Positions 24,236 to 33,563 of a stretch of DNA of 58,044 nucleotides are shown here, piece by piece. The stretch covers positions 1 through 58,044 of the forward strand of contig NZ_JANJUQ010000026.1 of the NCBI RefSeq assembly GCF_024710485.1. Direction: 5' to 3'. The stretch's first letter is position 1. Every line of letters starts with the position of its first letter. Source of the stretch: Flavobacterium sp. (GTDB lineage: Bacteria > Bacteroidota > Bacteroidia > Flavobacteriales > Flavobacteriaceae). The notes beneath the pieces were generated by a model. The model was given only the letters and a program-made list of their open reading frames with translations. It had not been told where the DNA came from and did no database searches. A program made the translations under genes and the position numbers.

Positions 24236-25264
24236 GAACTCAATTTTAATAATTTTATTTTTTCCTGCTGCATAAGCCGTGTCGGAATCCAAAAACCTGA
24301 TGGTATATAAGGTTTGATCGCTCAACAATTGTTGCCACGTTTGTCCTGCATCGGCAGAATAAAACACTCCTTGAGTACCAACAGTTACCAACGCTTTTCC
24401 GGCTGAATTCGGAACAAATTGCACACAAGAAGCATAACCGAACGCTTGATTATCAGCTACTAAATTCCAGGTTTTTCCGCCATCGGTTGTCATAGCCTTA
24501 TTTTGAAAATTTTGTATAGGTTTTTCATAATTTCCACCGGCTATAAAGCCAATTTGTTCATCGTAAAAATCGGCTGTAAAAATGCCGGTCATGGCTTCGC
24601 CTTGGACAATAGGTGTATCAAAAACTTTCCATGATTTCCCTTTATTTTCCGAATGAAAAACCCTGGATTTCTTTCCTCCGGAAACCACCCAAACATGATT
24701 CCCTTTTAAAACTACATTCGTATTACTGGCTGCAAAAGCCGCTTCACCAGCGGTAATTTCGGGCGATACATCACAGGATATTTTTTGCCAAGTTGCACCA
24801 CCATCACGCGTAATAATCATTGAAAGACATTTATCTGTGGGATCTCCAATGGCTATTCCTTCTTCAGCATTCCAAAACTGCATGCTGTCGTAAAACACTT
24901 TTTCGTGCTTTTCCTCATAAACCAAAACTTTCTGTTTCAAATCGGATGAAAAACGATATAGTTTGGCCGGATTACCAATGGACAAAGCAAAGACATGCTT
25001 TCCGTTAGTTGCCACGCTTCTGTATTCATACAAAGTTGAATCGGTTACTACCATTGCATTGTTCCTTTCCGCATCTAACGATATAAATCCTACCCTACTT
25101 TTGTTACCCGCAAAATAAAGTGTATCGTTTAAAAACGATAGGGCTCTGATACTGATAGTTTCAGAAAAAACAGTATCCACTGCAACCGACTTAAAAACTT
25201 GAGCCTTGACTGTTAAAGGAAACAACAATAAAAAAACGGCAACGGGTAAAATCGATTTTGTCAT
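24227..25264 (-). CDS. Exported beta-propeller protein with Asp-box repeats (Ycf48-like)
   Basis: 345 residues with a signal peptide (ILPVAVFLLLFPLTVKAQ). At least four Asp-box (BNR) motifs are visible: TRDGGATWQKI, SENKGKSWKVF, TTDGGKTWNLV and SADAGQTWQQL, spaced as in a seven-bladed propeller of the Ycf48/photosystem II stability factor fold. Flavobacterial homologues are often labelled oxidoreductase without evidence. It is probably periplasmic or at the cell surface, as a binding or assembly scaffold. Start chosen at the ATG of the signal peptide. Confidence 0.85.
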   Translation of the reverse strand: MTKSILPVAVFLLLFPLTVKAQVFKSVAVDTVFSETISIRALSFLNDTLYFAGNKSRVGFISLDAERNNAMVVTDSTLYEYRSVATNGKHVFALSIGNPAKLYRFSSDLKQKVLVYEEKHEKVFYDSMQFWNAEEGIAIGDPTDKCLSMIITRDGGATWQKISCDVSPEITAGEAAFAASNTNVVLKGNHVWVVSGGKKSRVFHSENKGKSWKVFDTPIVQGEAMTGIFTADFYDEQIGFIAGGNYEKPIQNFQNKAMTTDGGKTWNLVADNQAFGYASCVQFVPNSAGKALVTVGTQGVFYSADAGQTWQQLLSDQTLYTIRFLDSDTAYAAGKNKIIKIEFKK

Positions 25265-25342
25265 GGCAATTGGTGGTTTTAAAGCGAATATACAAATTTT
25301 AACACAGTTAAGATTGCGTTAAAAAAGCAGAAAAAAATCCTG

Positions 25343-25358
25343 TGGCACAATAATTGGA
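25343..25358 (+). promoter_or_regulatory. Sigma-54-like promoter of the Pro-Arg-rich protein
   Basis: TGGCAC, five bases, TTGGA: the -24 half is an exact match to TGGCAC-N5-TTGCA and the -12 half has GG for GC. It lies 38 bases before the start at 25397. The element before dnaK has nearly the same bases (TGGCAYAATARTTG in both). Confidence 0.5.
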
Positions 25359-25396
25359 AAGTTCAAAAAAACTATTCCACTTTAAAACATAGGATT

Positions 25397-26668
25397 ATGA
25401 AAACTAAAATGATAACATGGTCAGTTTTGTCGCTTTTGAGCCTCACTGCGGTGGTTGCTCAAGACAGAACAACGGTTTCAGCCTACAACTCTGAAATCAG
25501 TGATAATTTAGATTTGAGAGCAGTGGCTTCAATTTTCGGAGATTCGAGAGACTTGGCTGATTTTGAAAGACGATTAAACGATCCGAAAATCCAAATTTCA
25601 AATCTCGATTTGAACGATGATAATCAAGTCGATTATTTACGCGTCATTGAAACTGTAGAAGGCAATGCACACTTAATTGTTATCCAATCCGTTTTGGGGA
25701 GGGATACTTATCAGGACGTAGCTACGGTAGAAGTAGAACGCGACCGAAACAACAGAGTGCAAGTACAAGTAGTTGGCGACGTTTATATGTACGGTCCTAA
25801 TTACATTTACGAGCCGGTTTATGCTTACACTCCGGTAATTTATTCCACCTTTTGGGTTGGTAATTACCGTCCCTACTACTCCTCTTGGTATTGGGGCTAT
25901 TATCCGAGCTATTACTACGCTTGGTCACCTTGGCCTATTTTCCGATACAGAAATCACATCGGTATCAGCATCAACTTTCACCACCATTACAATTACGTGA
26001 ATTACAGAAGATGTGGCGTTGTATACAATAACTATTACAGAGGCGGAAGAAGAGGAAACGGCTACGAATTACGATACCCGAATCGTTCATTCCAACACCG
26101 CAATAGTAGTTATGCGAATCGTTATGAATTGGATCAAAACAGAACCATCAGAACAGTAGGGAACCGCAATTCCACAGCTAACAATCCGAGAGGAAATTAT
26201 GTGGATGCCAGTCCGAGATCGAATGGCGCGGTGAGAAATGAATCATACGGAACAGTAAGAACACAAGAAACATCTCCAAGAGCAACTGTAAGAACCTTTG
26301 AAAGCCCTAGAGTTAGTGGCAATGTAAATGCCTCTCCAAGAAATAATCCGAGAAGTTATGATTCACCAAGAACCTTTAACGAAATCAAAACCACTTCCGG
26401 AACCATCAACGGAGAATACCAATCGCCAAGAGCTGCCAACAGTGCGCAATCTGCTCCAAGAAGTAACCCGAGAAGCTATGCAACGCCTTCTCGTGAATTC
26501 GCAAGTCAGAATAATCAGTCACCACGCTCAGTAGCGCCCAGAGGCAATTCGGCACCCAGAGAAATGTCGGCCCCCAGAAATTACTCAGGTGGTCAAAGAG
26601 ACCTATCAAGCCAAAGAAGTGGCTCCTCCAGAGGCAACAATAGCAGCAGAGAAAACCGAAGAGGTTGA
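25397..26668 (+). CDS. Exported Tyr-rich and Pro-Arg-repeat protein
   Basis: 423 residues with a signal peptide (ITWSVLSLLSLTAVVAQ). Residues 25-140 form a globular domain (DLADFERRLNDPKI, DYLRVIETVEGNAHLIVIQ). Residues ~140-215 are very rich in Tyr and Trp (YSSWYWGYYPSYYYAW). The last ~200 residues are low-complexity, rich in Ser, Asn, Arg and Pro, with 14 Pro-Arg pairs mostly as (S/A/N)PR, and strongly basic. No sorting domain is present at the C-terminus. It may bind nucleic acid or polysaccharide outside the cell; function is unknown. Confidence 0.8.
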   Translation: MKTKMITWSVLSLLSLTAVVAQDRTTVSAYNSEISDNLDLRAVASIFGDSRDLADFERRLNDPKIQISNLDLNDDNQVDYLRVIETVEGNAHLIVIQSVLGRDTYQDVATVEVERDRNNRVQVQVVGDVYMYGPNYIYEPVYAYTPVIYSTFWVGNYRPYYSSWYWGYYPSYYYAWSPWPIFRYRNHIGISINFHHHYNYVNYRRCGVVYNNYYRGGRRGNGYELRYPNRSFQHRNSSYANRYELDQNRTIRTVGNRNSTANNPRGNYVDASPRSNGAVRNESYGTVRTQETSPRATVRTFESPRVSGNVNASPRNNPRSYDSPRTFNEIKTTSGTINGEYQSPRAANSAQSAPRSNPRSYATPSREFASQNNQSPRSVAPRGNSAPREMSAPRNYSGGQRDLSSQRSGSSRGNNSSRENRRG

Positions 26669-26696
26669 GTTTTATAATTATAGTTTAGTTGTTAGC

Positions 26697-26729
26697 AAAG
26701 GCATCGTTTAGGCGATGTCTTTTGTTTTT
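26697..26729 (+). terminator. Terminator after the Pro-Arg-rich protein
   Basis: A ~10-bp stem with one G-T pair (AAAGGCATCG with CGATGTCTTT) and a T-rich tail. Confidence 0.75.
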
Positions 26730-26774
26730 AAAAAAATAATTGACTGTTAAAGAATCAGATATTTCAAAAAGGTA

Positions 26775-26782
26775 TAAATTTG
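26775..26782 (+). promoter_or_regulatory. -7 promoter element of kup
   Basis: TAAATTTG matches TAnnTTTG exactly, 19 bases before the kup start. Confidence 0.65.
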
Positions 26783-26801
26783 CTGTCTTTAACATTTTAT
26801 T

Positions 26802-28790
26802 ATGAGTTCGCATAGCCATCAAAATCTGCATTCAAAATTATCAGCAGGCGGTTTACTTTTAACGTTAGGGATTATCTACGGAGACATTGGTACTTCGCCT
26901 TTGTATGTAATGAAGTCCATTATCGATGAGCATCAAATCACTGCCGATTTAGTCCTTGGTGGCTTATCTTGTATTTTGTGGACGCTTACGCTACAAACGA
27001 CACTCAAATATGTGATCATTACTTTAAATGCCGACAATCACGGAGAAGGCGGAATATTTTCGTTGTATTCTTTGGTCAAACGAACCAAAATTCAATGGTT
27101 GATTGTTCCTGCTATCATAGGAGGAAGTTTACTCTTAGCGGAAGGTATCATCACACCGCCGATTTCCGTTTCCTCTGCCGTAGAAGGATTGCTCATTTTT
27201 AAACCGGATATCCCAACCATTCCCATTGTTATTGCTATCTTATTTGTTTTGTTCACTATACAGCAATTCGGAGCTAAAATCGTAACCAAGTTTTTCTCTC
27301 CTGTGATGTTGGTTTGGTTCTCTATGTTGGGTATTTTAGGAATCATTCAAATCTCGCAAAACGTTGAAGTGTTAAAGGCTGTAAATCCTTACTATGCCTA
27401 CAAACTTTTAACTTCGGATGCATCCGGACACGGTTTCTTCATTCTTGGTGCAGTATTTTTGTGTACTACCGGAGCGGAATCTTTATATTCAGACATGGGA
27501 CATTGCGGAAGAAAAAATATCCGCGTGAGTTGGATTTTTGTGAAATCTACCTTGGTACTGAACTATTTCGGACAAGGAGCTTATTTATTACAACACAACG
27601 GCAGCACTTTAGCCCAATTAAACGACCACAACCCTAACCCTTTCTATTTGATTATGGCCGAGTGGTTCCAACCTATCGGAATTGTGGTAGCGACTTTGGC
27701 TGCTATTATCGCCTCTCAAGCTTTGATCAGTGGTTCGTTTACCTTAATCAACGAAGCCATGCGCTTAAACTTTTGGCCTAAGGTTAAAATCAATTATCCA
27801 ACCGATGTAAAAGGACAATTGTATATACCTTCTATTAACTGGCTGTTATTCATAGGTTGTGTTGGAATCATTTTATACTTTAAAGAGTCCAAATACATGG
27901 AACATGCTTACGGCTTGTCCATTATTCTGGGTATGATGATGACCACCACTTTGCTCAATTTTTACCTGATAATGAAACGCATAAAGTGGTATTTTATCGC
28001 GCCAATTATTACTATTTATGCTATTATTGAATTTAGCTTTTTGGTAGCCAATGTTACCAAATTTATGGAAGGCGGTTATGTAACACTAGCTATTGCTTTC
28101 TTCTTAATAGGTATCATGTCGACTTGGTTTTTAGCGAAAAAAATCAGCAAAAGCTATACTAAAATTGTCAAAATTAACGACTATAAAAAAGTGTTGGCCG
28201 AACTTAGTGTGGATTTATCCATTCCGAAATACGCCACGCATTTGGTCTACATGACCAATTCGAATCGCAGTGACGAAATCGAAGAAAAAGTAATGTATTC
28301 TATCTTGCAAAAACGGCCGAAACGAGCCGATTTATATTGGTTTATTCATGTGAATATTTTGAGCGAACCCTACAAAAAGGAATACAGAGTAACCGAAATC
28401 ATCAAAGACGATATTTACCGTATCGACTTCTATCTTGGTTTCCGTGAACCAACCAAAATCAACTTGATGTTCAAACAAGTTATCAAAGATATGGTGGAAC
28501 GCGGCGAGGTTGATATTACTTCGAGATATGAATCTTTGAGCAAAAATCATATCATCGGTGATTTCAAATTTGTCTTGTCTGAAAAATTCTTGTCTAACGA
28601 CAGCGACTTGACTTTCTTCGAGAAAATCGTAATGAACACTTATTTCTTAATGAAAAAGTTGAGTTTGTCGGAAGAAAAAGGTTTCGGTTTAGACAGTAGT
28701 TCGGTAAAAATTGAACAATTCCCATTGGTCATTCACGCCCCGGAACGAATTGAAATGCGTCGAATTGAAAGAGACTGTAATCCGATTTAA
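26802..28790 (+). CDS. kup: KUP-family potassium transporter
   Basis: Proton-coupled potassium uptake. 662 residues: about twelve membrane segments over residues 15-450 and a ~200-residue cytoplasmic C-terminal domain. Family motifs are LTLGIIYGDIGTSPLYV, GEGGIFSLYSL, TTGAESLYSDMGHCG and FVKSTLVLNYFGQGAYLL. Length is usual for the family. It stands alone between a terminator upstream and an rRNA methyltransferase gene downstream. Confidence 0.96.
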   Translation: MSSHSHQNLHSKLSAGGLLLTLGIIYGDIGTSPLYVMKSIIDEHQITADLVLGGLSCILWTLTLQTTLKYVIITLNADNHGEGGIFSLYSLVKRTKIQWLIVPAIIGGSLLLAEGIITPPISVSSAVEGLLIFKPDIPTIPIVIAILFVLFTIQQFGAKIVTKFFSPVMLVWFSMLGILGIIQISQNVEVLKAVNPYYAYKLLTSDASGHGFFILGAVFLCTTGAESLYSDMGHCGRKNIRVSWIFVKSTLVLNYFGQGAYLLQHNGSTLAQLNDHNPNPFYLIMAEWFQPIGIVVATLAAIIASQALISGSFTLINEAMRLNFWPKVKINYPTDVKGQLYIPSINWLLFIGCVGIILYFKESKYMEHAYGLSIILGMMMTTTLLNFYLIMKRIKWYFIAPIITIYAIIEFSFLVANVTKFMEGGYVTLAIAFFLIGIMSTWFLAKKISKSYTKIVKINDYKKVLAELSVDLSIPKYATHLVYMTNSNRSDEIEEKVMYSILQKRPKRADLYWFIHVNILSEPYKKEYRVTEIIKDDIYRIDFYLGFREPTKINLMFKQVIKDMVERGEVDITSRYESLSKNHIIGDFKFVLSEKFLSNDSDLTFFEKIVMNTYFLMKKLSLSEEKGFGLDSSSVKIEQFPLVIHAPERIEMRRIERDCNPI

Positions 28791-28884
28791 TCGTTTACCC
28801 AACAACTTTTCCTATAAGATTCAATACAAAACGCGGTTTCCTTTTTTAACGTGTTAATTTTAAAAGAACATAATAAAAAAGGAA

Positions 28885-28892
28885 TATCTTTG
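28885..28892 (+). promoter_or_regulatory. -7 promoter element of the RsmB/NOP methyltransferase
   Basis: TATCTTTG matches TAnnTTTG exactly, 19 bases before the start at 28912. Confidence 0.65.
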
Positions 28893-28911
28893 CACGCTTA
28901 TTTTTTACCCA

Positions 28912-30132
28912 ATGCGATTACATAGAAATTTAGTTTACACCACCATTGATTCCTTAAACGCTATCTTTAACGAAGGCGAATACGCTGATAAAGTCGTAGC
29001 ACGCGCTTTGAAAAAAGACAAACGTTGGGGAAGCTCCGACCGAAAATTTGTAGCAGAAACCATCTACGAAATCGTTCGTTGGAAAAGACTTTACATGGAA
29101 ATCGCCGATGTAAAAGAACCGCTCAATCGTGATGAATTATGGCGCATTTTTGCCGTATGGGCTGTGCTACGCGGCTACCCTATTCCCGATTGGCGACAAT
29201 TGGAAGGTACTCCGGAACGAAAAATCAAAGGTCGTTTTGACGAATTGTCTAAAATCAGAAAAATGCGCGAGTCTATTCCGGATTGGATGGACGAATTGGG
29301 TGTAAAAGAATTGGGTGAAGAAGTTTGGACCAAAGAAATAGCGGCACAAAACAAACAAGCGCAAGTGATTCTTAGGGTAAATACACTAAAAACTACCAAA
29401 GAAAAACTGCGCGCCATTTTAATGGATTTAAACATCGAAACCGAGTTTTTAAAAGACCAGCCCGATGCTTTAGTCCTTAAAGAAAGAGCTAACGTATTTT
29501 TAACCGATGCTTTCAAAGAAGGTCTGTTTGAAGTACAAGACGCTTCTTCTCAGCTAGTAGCCCCTTTCCTCGATGTAAAACCCGGAATGCGCGTAGTGGA
29601 CACTTGTGCCGGAGCCGGTGGCAAAACCTTACACATGGCTTCCTTAATGGAAAACAAAGGACAACTCATTGCTATGGATTTGTACGAAAGCAAACTCAAA
29701 CAATTAAAATTAAGAGCCAAAAGAAACGGCGCCTTTAATATAGAATACCGCATTATCGACTCGACTAAAGTCATCAAAAAACTCCATGAGAAAGCCGACA
29801 GAGTATTAATCGACGCACCTTGTAGCGGATTGGGGGTTTTAAAAAGAAATCCTGATTCCAAATGGAAACTACAACCGGAATTTATCGAAAACATCAAAAA
29901 AGTACAGGCAGAAGTATTGGAAAACTACTCTAAAATAGTAAAACCCGGTGGGAAATTGGTTTACGCTACTTGTTCGGTCTTACCTTCTGAAAACCAAGAA
30001 CAAGTGAAGCGTTTCTTAAGCACTGAAACCGGAAAATCATTTACTTTTGTAAAGGACGTTAAAATTCTGGCCCAAGACACCGGATTTGATGGGTTTTACA
30101 TGGCCTTACTCGAACGCAAAAAAGAAAATTAA
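28912..30132 (+). CDS. RsmB/NOP-family RNA m5C methyltransferase
   Basis: 406 residues. An NusB-like N-terminal helical domain precedes a Rossmann methyltransferase with VVDTCAGAGGKTLHMA (SAM motif I). The two cysteines of the m5C mechanism are C304 (DAPCSGLGVL) and C354 (YATCSVLPSENQ); by family rules the first helps release and the second is the nucleophile. The RNA target, probably 16S rRNA as for RsmB, cannot be told from sequence. The next gene starts 8 bases after the stop. Confidence 0.93.
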   Translation: MRLHRNLVYTTIDSLNAIFNEGEYADKVVARALKKDKRWGSSDRKFVAETIYEIVRWKRLYMEIADVKEPLNRDELWRIFAVWAVLRGYPIPDWRQLEGTPERKIKGRFDELSKIRKMRESIPDWMDELGVKELGEEVWTKEIAAQNKQAQVILRVNTLKTTKEKLRAILMDLNIETEFLKDQPDALVLKERANVFLTDAFKEGLFEVQDASSQLVAPFLDVKPGMRVVDTCAGAGGKTLHMASLMENKGQLIAMDLYESKLKQLKLRAKRNGAFNIEYRIIDSTKVIKKLHEKADRVLIDAPCSGLGVLKRNPDSKWKLQPEFIENIKKVQAEVLENYSKIVKPGGKLVYATCSVLPSENQEQVKRFLSTETGKSFTFVKDVKILAQDTGFDGFYMALLERKKEN

Positions 30133-30140
30133 AAATCCAC

Positions 30141-31244
30141 ATGAAAAAAATCTTTACTTTATTGTTTTTAAACCTGACTTTCTTAGGTTTAGCTCAGCAA
30201 ACACTGTCGGTTAACTCAATTCCGCCTGGGTATTACAGCACGGCAACCGGAACGGGATACACTTTAAAAACGCAACTTTTCAACATCATTAACGACCATA
30301 ACGACAGAGGTTATGCAGGTTTGTACACTACTTACTTGACCTCTGACATTGATAATTATTATGAAAACAACGGTACCATGCTCGATATGTATACCGAAAA
30401 ACCTACCGGAAGTGAATGTGAATACGTTTATGGCGGTGGTTTACAAGATGATGGAACCTTAGGCAACAATGAGTGTGAACGTTACAATCGTGAGCATTTG
30501 ATTCCGCAATCAGTATTTGGACAAAACAATTTCCCAATGTATTCTGATGCGCATTTTGTGGTGCCTTCTGATAAATTCGTTAATGCGCAACGAGGTGATT
30601 TGCCATTCAGTAAAGTAAATACGCCTAATGCAACCTATTCTAACGGAAGTAAAAGAGGCTCTAACTTAAACTCGGGCTATTCCGCCGGTTATACAGGAAC
30701 CGTATTTGAACCTATTGATGAGTTTAAAGGCGATATCGCTCGAATGTTATTGTATTTCGCTACTCGCTATGAAGACCAAGTAGCCAGCTGGAGTTATGCT
30801 ATGTTCAACGGAACAAGCACGCAAGTATTCACCAATCAAGCTTTAAATGTATTATTGACTTGGAATGCTCAAGACCCTGTAAGTCAAAGAGAAATTGACA
30901 GAAACAACGCTATTTACGCTCGTCAAAACAACAGAAATCCATTCATCGACAACAATAATTATGTAACCCAAATTTGGGGTTTACCTTTGTCAAATCCAAC
31001 TTTTTCAGATTTGAAAAGCGTAGCAGTGTATCCTAATCCAACTACCGATGTAATCAACATTCAATCGGAAGTGACTTTGGATGAAATTGAAATCATCACC
31101 ATCAACGGTCAAGTGCTGCAACAAATCAAACAACCGGTTTTAAACGATAATACCTACACCATCAGCAATTTGCCAAAAGGATTCTACTTTATTAAATTGG
31201 CTAATGCCACCCAATCGGTAACTAAAAAAGTATTAGTGAATTAA
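30141..31244 (+). CDS. Secreted endonuclease I with type IX sorting domain
   Basis: 367 residues. Signal peptide (TLLFLNLTFLGLAQQ); endonuclease I domain over about 20-285 with the metal/catalytic block YNREHLIPQSVFG and YSDAHFVVPSDKFVN; then a C-terminal T9SS type A domain (VAVYPNPTTDVINIQ ... ITINGQVLQQI ... LPKGFYFIKL ... KKVLVN). It should be exported by Sec, then cross the outer membrane by the type IX system and digest extracellular DNA or RNA for nutrients. It starts 8 bases after the methyltransferase gene. A terminator follows. Confidence 0.94.
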   Translation: MKKIFTLLFLNLTFLGLAQQTLSVNSIPPGYYSTATGTGYTLKTQLFNIINDHNDRGYAGLYTTYLTSDIDNYYENNGTMLDMYTEKPTGSECEYVYGGGLQDDGTLGNNECERYNREHLIPQSVFGQNNFPMYSDAHFVVPSDKFVNAQRGDLPFSKVNTPNATYSNGSKRGSNLNSGYSAGYTGTVFEPIDEFKGDIARMLLYFATRYEDQVASWSYAMFNGTSTQVFTNQALNVLLTWNAQDPVSQREIDRNNAIYARQNNRNPFIDNNNYVTQIWGLPLSNPTFSDLKSVAVYPNPTTDVINIQSEVTLDEIEIITINGQVLQQIKQPVLNDNTYTISNLPKGFYFIKLANATQSVTKKVLVN

Positions 31245-31269
31245 GATTCAAAAAACTTTATATTTTATA

Positions 31270-31300
31270 AAAACGCTGTTGATTTTCAACGGCGTTTTTT
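31270..31300 (+). terminator. Terminator of the endonuclease gene
   Basis: A 12-bp stem (AAACGCTGTTGA with TCAACGGCGTTT, one G-T pair), TTTT loop and T run. Confidence 0.88.
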
Positions 31301-31375
31301 AGTTTTAAACGAAACCGACTAACGAACAAATCAACAAATAAGCCTGATTTCCTTTGAATTGTAACGCTTCTTTAC

Positions 31376-31383
31376 TATCTTTC
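31376..31383 (+). promoter_or_regulatory. -7 promoter element of the DUF349 gene
   Basis: TATCTTTC differs from TAnnTTTG in the last base and lies 36 bases before the start at 31420. Confidence 0.45.
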
Positions 31384-31419
31384 GCCCTATTAATGTGTAA
31401 CCCTTAAACATTTACAAAA

Positions 31420-33531
31420 ATGTTAGAAGAAAAGAATGATAACCTGCAAGACGCAGATGGAAATGTAGTTAACGACTCATTGGAAACAACCGCTGCTGAA
31501 AATCAAGAAATTACAACGAAAGACGGAAGTCAGGAGTTGGAAGTTGGGAGTAATGACTTAGAAACCAAAACTATTGAAGAATCGGCTGAAGAAGTTACTG
31601 CAGTTGAAGAAGCTCCGGCTGAGGAAGCCACAGCAGAAGAAACTCCAGAAGCAACGGAAGAAACAACCGCTGAAAACGTAGTGGAATTAACCGATGAGCC
31701 AATAGCCGATGACAGTCCGGCCTCTGAAAACGATACCGTAATCAGCGCCATCCAGGAAGTGAATGCCGAAGAAAGCGAAGACGAATCCTTAAAAGACCGT
31801 CACGATATTCCAATGTTGGATTACGACACTTTATCGATGGAACAACTGGTAGCTGAATTAGGCGACTTGGTTGTGGTAGACAAAGTAATGTCGGTGAAAG
31901 ACCACGTGGAAGAATTGAAAAAGGCGTTTCTCTCTAAATACTATCATTTTATCGATGAGAAAAGAGACGAATTCCACGCTGAAAATCCGGATACTACAGA
32001 AGAATTCCATTATCATTTTCCGTTGAAAGTGAAGTTTGACCAACTTTACTCGCAATACCGCGACAAAAAGAATGCGCATTTTAAAAGCTTACAAAACAGC
32101 CTACAAGCCAACTTGGAAAATCGTTTGGCTATAGTAGAAGAATTGAAAAATTTGGTACACAGCCAAGACAGCATTCCGGTTACTTTAAAGAAATTCAATG
32201 ACATCCGCGACCGCTGGAAAGTGGCCGGTCCGATACCGAAAGACAAATACAACCACGTTTGGAACAACTACCACTTCCACTTGGAGAATTTCTACGACAT
32301 ACTTCACTTAGACCGTGAAGCGCGCGACTTAGATTTCAAACACAACTTAGACCAAAAGCTGAAAATCATCGCTCGTGTAGAAGAGTTAATTCACTTAGAG
32401 GACATCAACAAAGCCTTCCGTGAATTGCAAGATTTACACCGCATTTGGAAAGAAGAAATCGGTCCCGTTTCCCGTGACAAACGTGAAGAAATTTGGAACC
32501 GTTTCAGCGAACTAACCAAACAAATGCACGACAAACGCGAGAGTTTATATGAGCAATTGCGTGCTGTAGAAGCGGCTAATTTGGAGAAGAAAAAAGAAAT
32601 CATCGCCCAGATTGAAGTGTTGGCTCAAGAAAAAGTAAATTCACACGCCGCTTGGTTAACCCAAATTGAGAAAGTAGAAGCATTACGCAATCAGTTTTTT
32701 GCCGCCGGTAAAGTACCTGCTGAAGTTAGCGAAGACACTTGGACTGCTTTCAAAAACGCGGTAAGAAGCTTTAACGTGTTGAAAAACTCGTTCTACAAAG
32801 AAATCAAGAAGGACCAAAACGATAACTTGTCGAAAAAACAAGCCTTAGTAGCCAAAGCACAAGAGCTAAAAGACAGCACTGATTTTGCCGCGACTACGCC
32901 GTTAATGAAGCAAATTCAGGAAGAGTGGAAAACCATTGGTCACGTACCGAGAAAATTCTCCGATAAATTGTGGGCCGAATTCCGTGCCGCTTGTAACGAG
33001 TACTTTGAAAAACTGAAAGAACAAAAATCAGAAGTTAACGTTGAAGAAGTAGAAGCGTTCGAAAAGAAAAAAGCCTACTTGGAAACCGTGAGAGCGTTTG
33101 AAATGACGGGTGATCACAAAACCGACTTAGACGGTATCAAGGCGCATATTGAAATGTGGAAAAGCTTTGGTAAAGTGCCTTTTGCTCGTCGTCACATCGA
33201 AGGGAAATTCAACAAGATTTTGGATGCCTTATTCGAAAAACTAAGCGCCAGCAAAAAAGAAAACGAAATGGCTCGTTATGCCAATCGTTTAGACAACTTG
33301 GCCCACAATGATACGCGCAAATTAGACAACGAAAAAGTCTTCTTAATGCGTAAAATTGACGAAGTACAAGGCGAAATCTTCCAATTGGAAAACAACATCC
33401 AATTCTTTGCCAACGCCAAAGCGGACAACCCAATGGTGAAAGAAGTGAAGAAAAGCATCGAATTGAAAAAAGAAGAGTTGGCCATGCTGAAAGAAAAGCT
33501 AAAACAACTCCGAAACATCAAAACAGAATAA
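31420..33531 (+). CDS. DUF349 repeat protein
   Basis: 703 residues. The first ~125 are acidic and low-complexity (VEEAPAEEATAEETPEATEE). Five DUF349 repeats of ~70-75 residues follow, each with a Trp near a G(P/K/H)(I/V)P turn: DRWKVAGPIPKDKYNHVW, IWKEEIGPVSRDKREEIW, FFAAGKVPAEVSEDTW, EWKTIGHVPRKFSDKLW and MWKSFGKVPFARRHIEGKF. The C-terminal ~80 residues are a charged coiled coil (LKEKLKQLRNI). It is cytoplasmic. DUF349 proteins have been linked to DNA or RNA processes, but this one's role is unknown. The multi-repeat acidic form is typical of Bacteroidota. Confidence 0.92.
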   Translation: MLEEKNDNLQDADGNVVNDSLETTAAENQEITTKDGSQELEVGSNDLETKTIEESAEEVTAVEEAPAEEATAEETPEATEETTAENVVELTDEPIADDSPASENDTVISAIQEVNAEESEDESLKDRHDIPMLDYDTLSMEQLVAELGDLVVVDKVMSVKDHVEELKKAFLSKYYHFIDEKRDEFHAENPDTTEEFHYHFPLKVKFDQLYSQYRDKKNAHFKSLQNSLQANLENRLAIVEELKNLVHSQDSIPVTLKKFNDIRDRWKVAGPIPKDKYNHVWNNYHFHLENFYDILHLDREARDLDFKHNLDQKLKIIARVEELIHLEDINKAFRELQDLHRIWKEEIGPVSRDKREEIWNRFSELTKQMHDKRESLYEQLRAVEAANLEKKKEIIAQIEVLAQEKVNSHAAWLTQIEKVEALRNQFFAAGKVPAEVSEDTWTAFKNAVRSFNVLKNSFYKEIKKDQNDNLSKKQALVAKAQELKDSTDFAATTPLMKQIQEEWKTIGHVPRKFSDKLWAEFRAACNEYFEKLKEQKSEVNVEEVEAFEKKKAYLETVRAFEMTGDHKTDLDGIKAHIEMWKSFGKVPFARRHIEGKFNKILDALFEKLSASKKENEMARYANRLDNLAHNDTRKLDNEKVFLMRKIDEVQGEIFQLENNIQFFANAKADNPMVKEVKKSIELKKEELAMLKEKLKQLRNIKTE

Positions 33532-33533
33532 CC

Positions 33534-33563
33534 AAAAAGCCTCGAAATCTCGAGGCTTTTTTT
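33534..33563. terminator. Bidirectional terminator between the DUF349 gene and pyrB
   Basis: A GCCTCGA/TCGAGGC stem flanked by A and T runs, usable in both directions. Its T tract reaches the pyrB stop codon. Confidence 0.9.
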
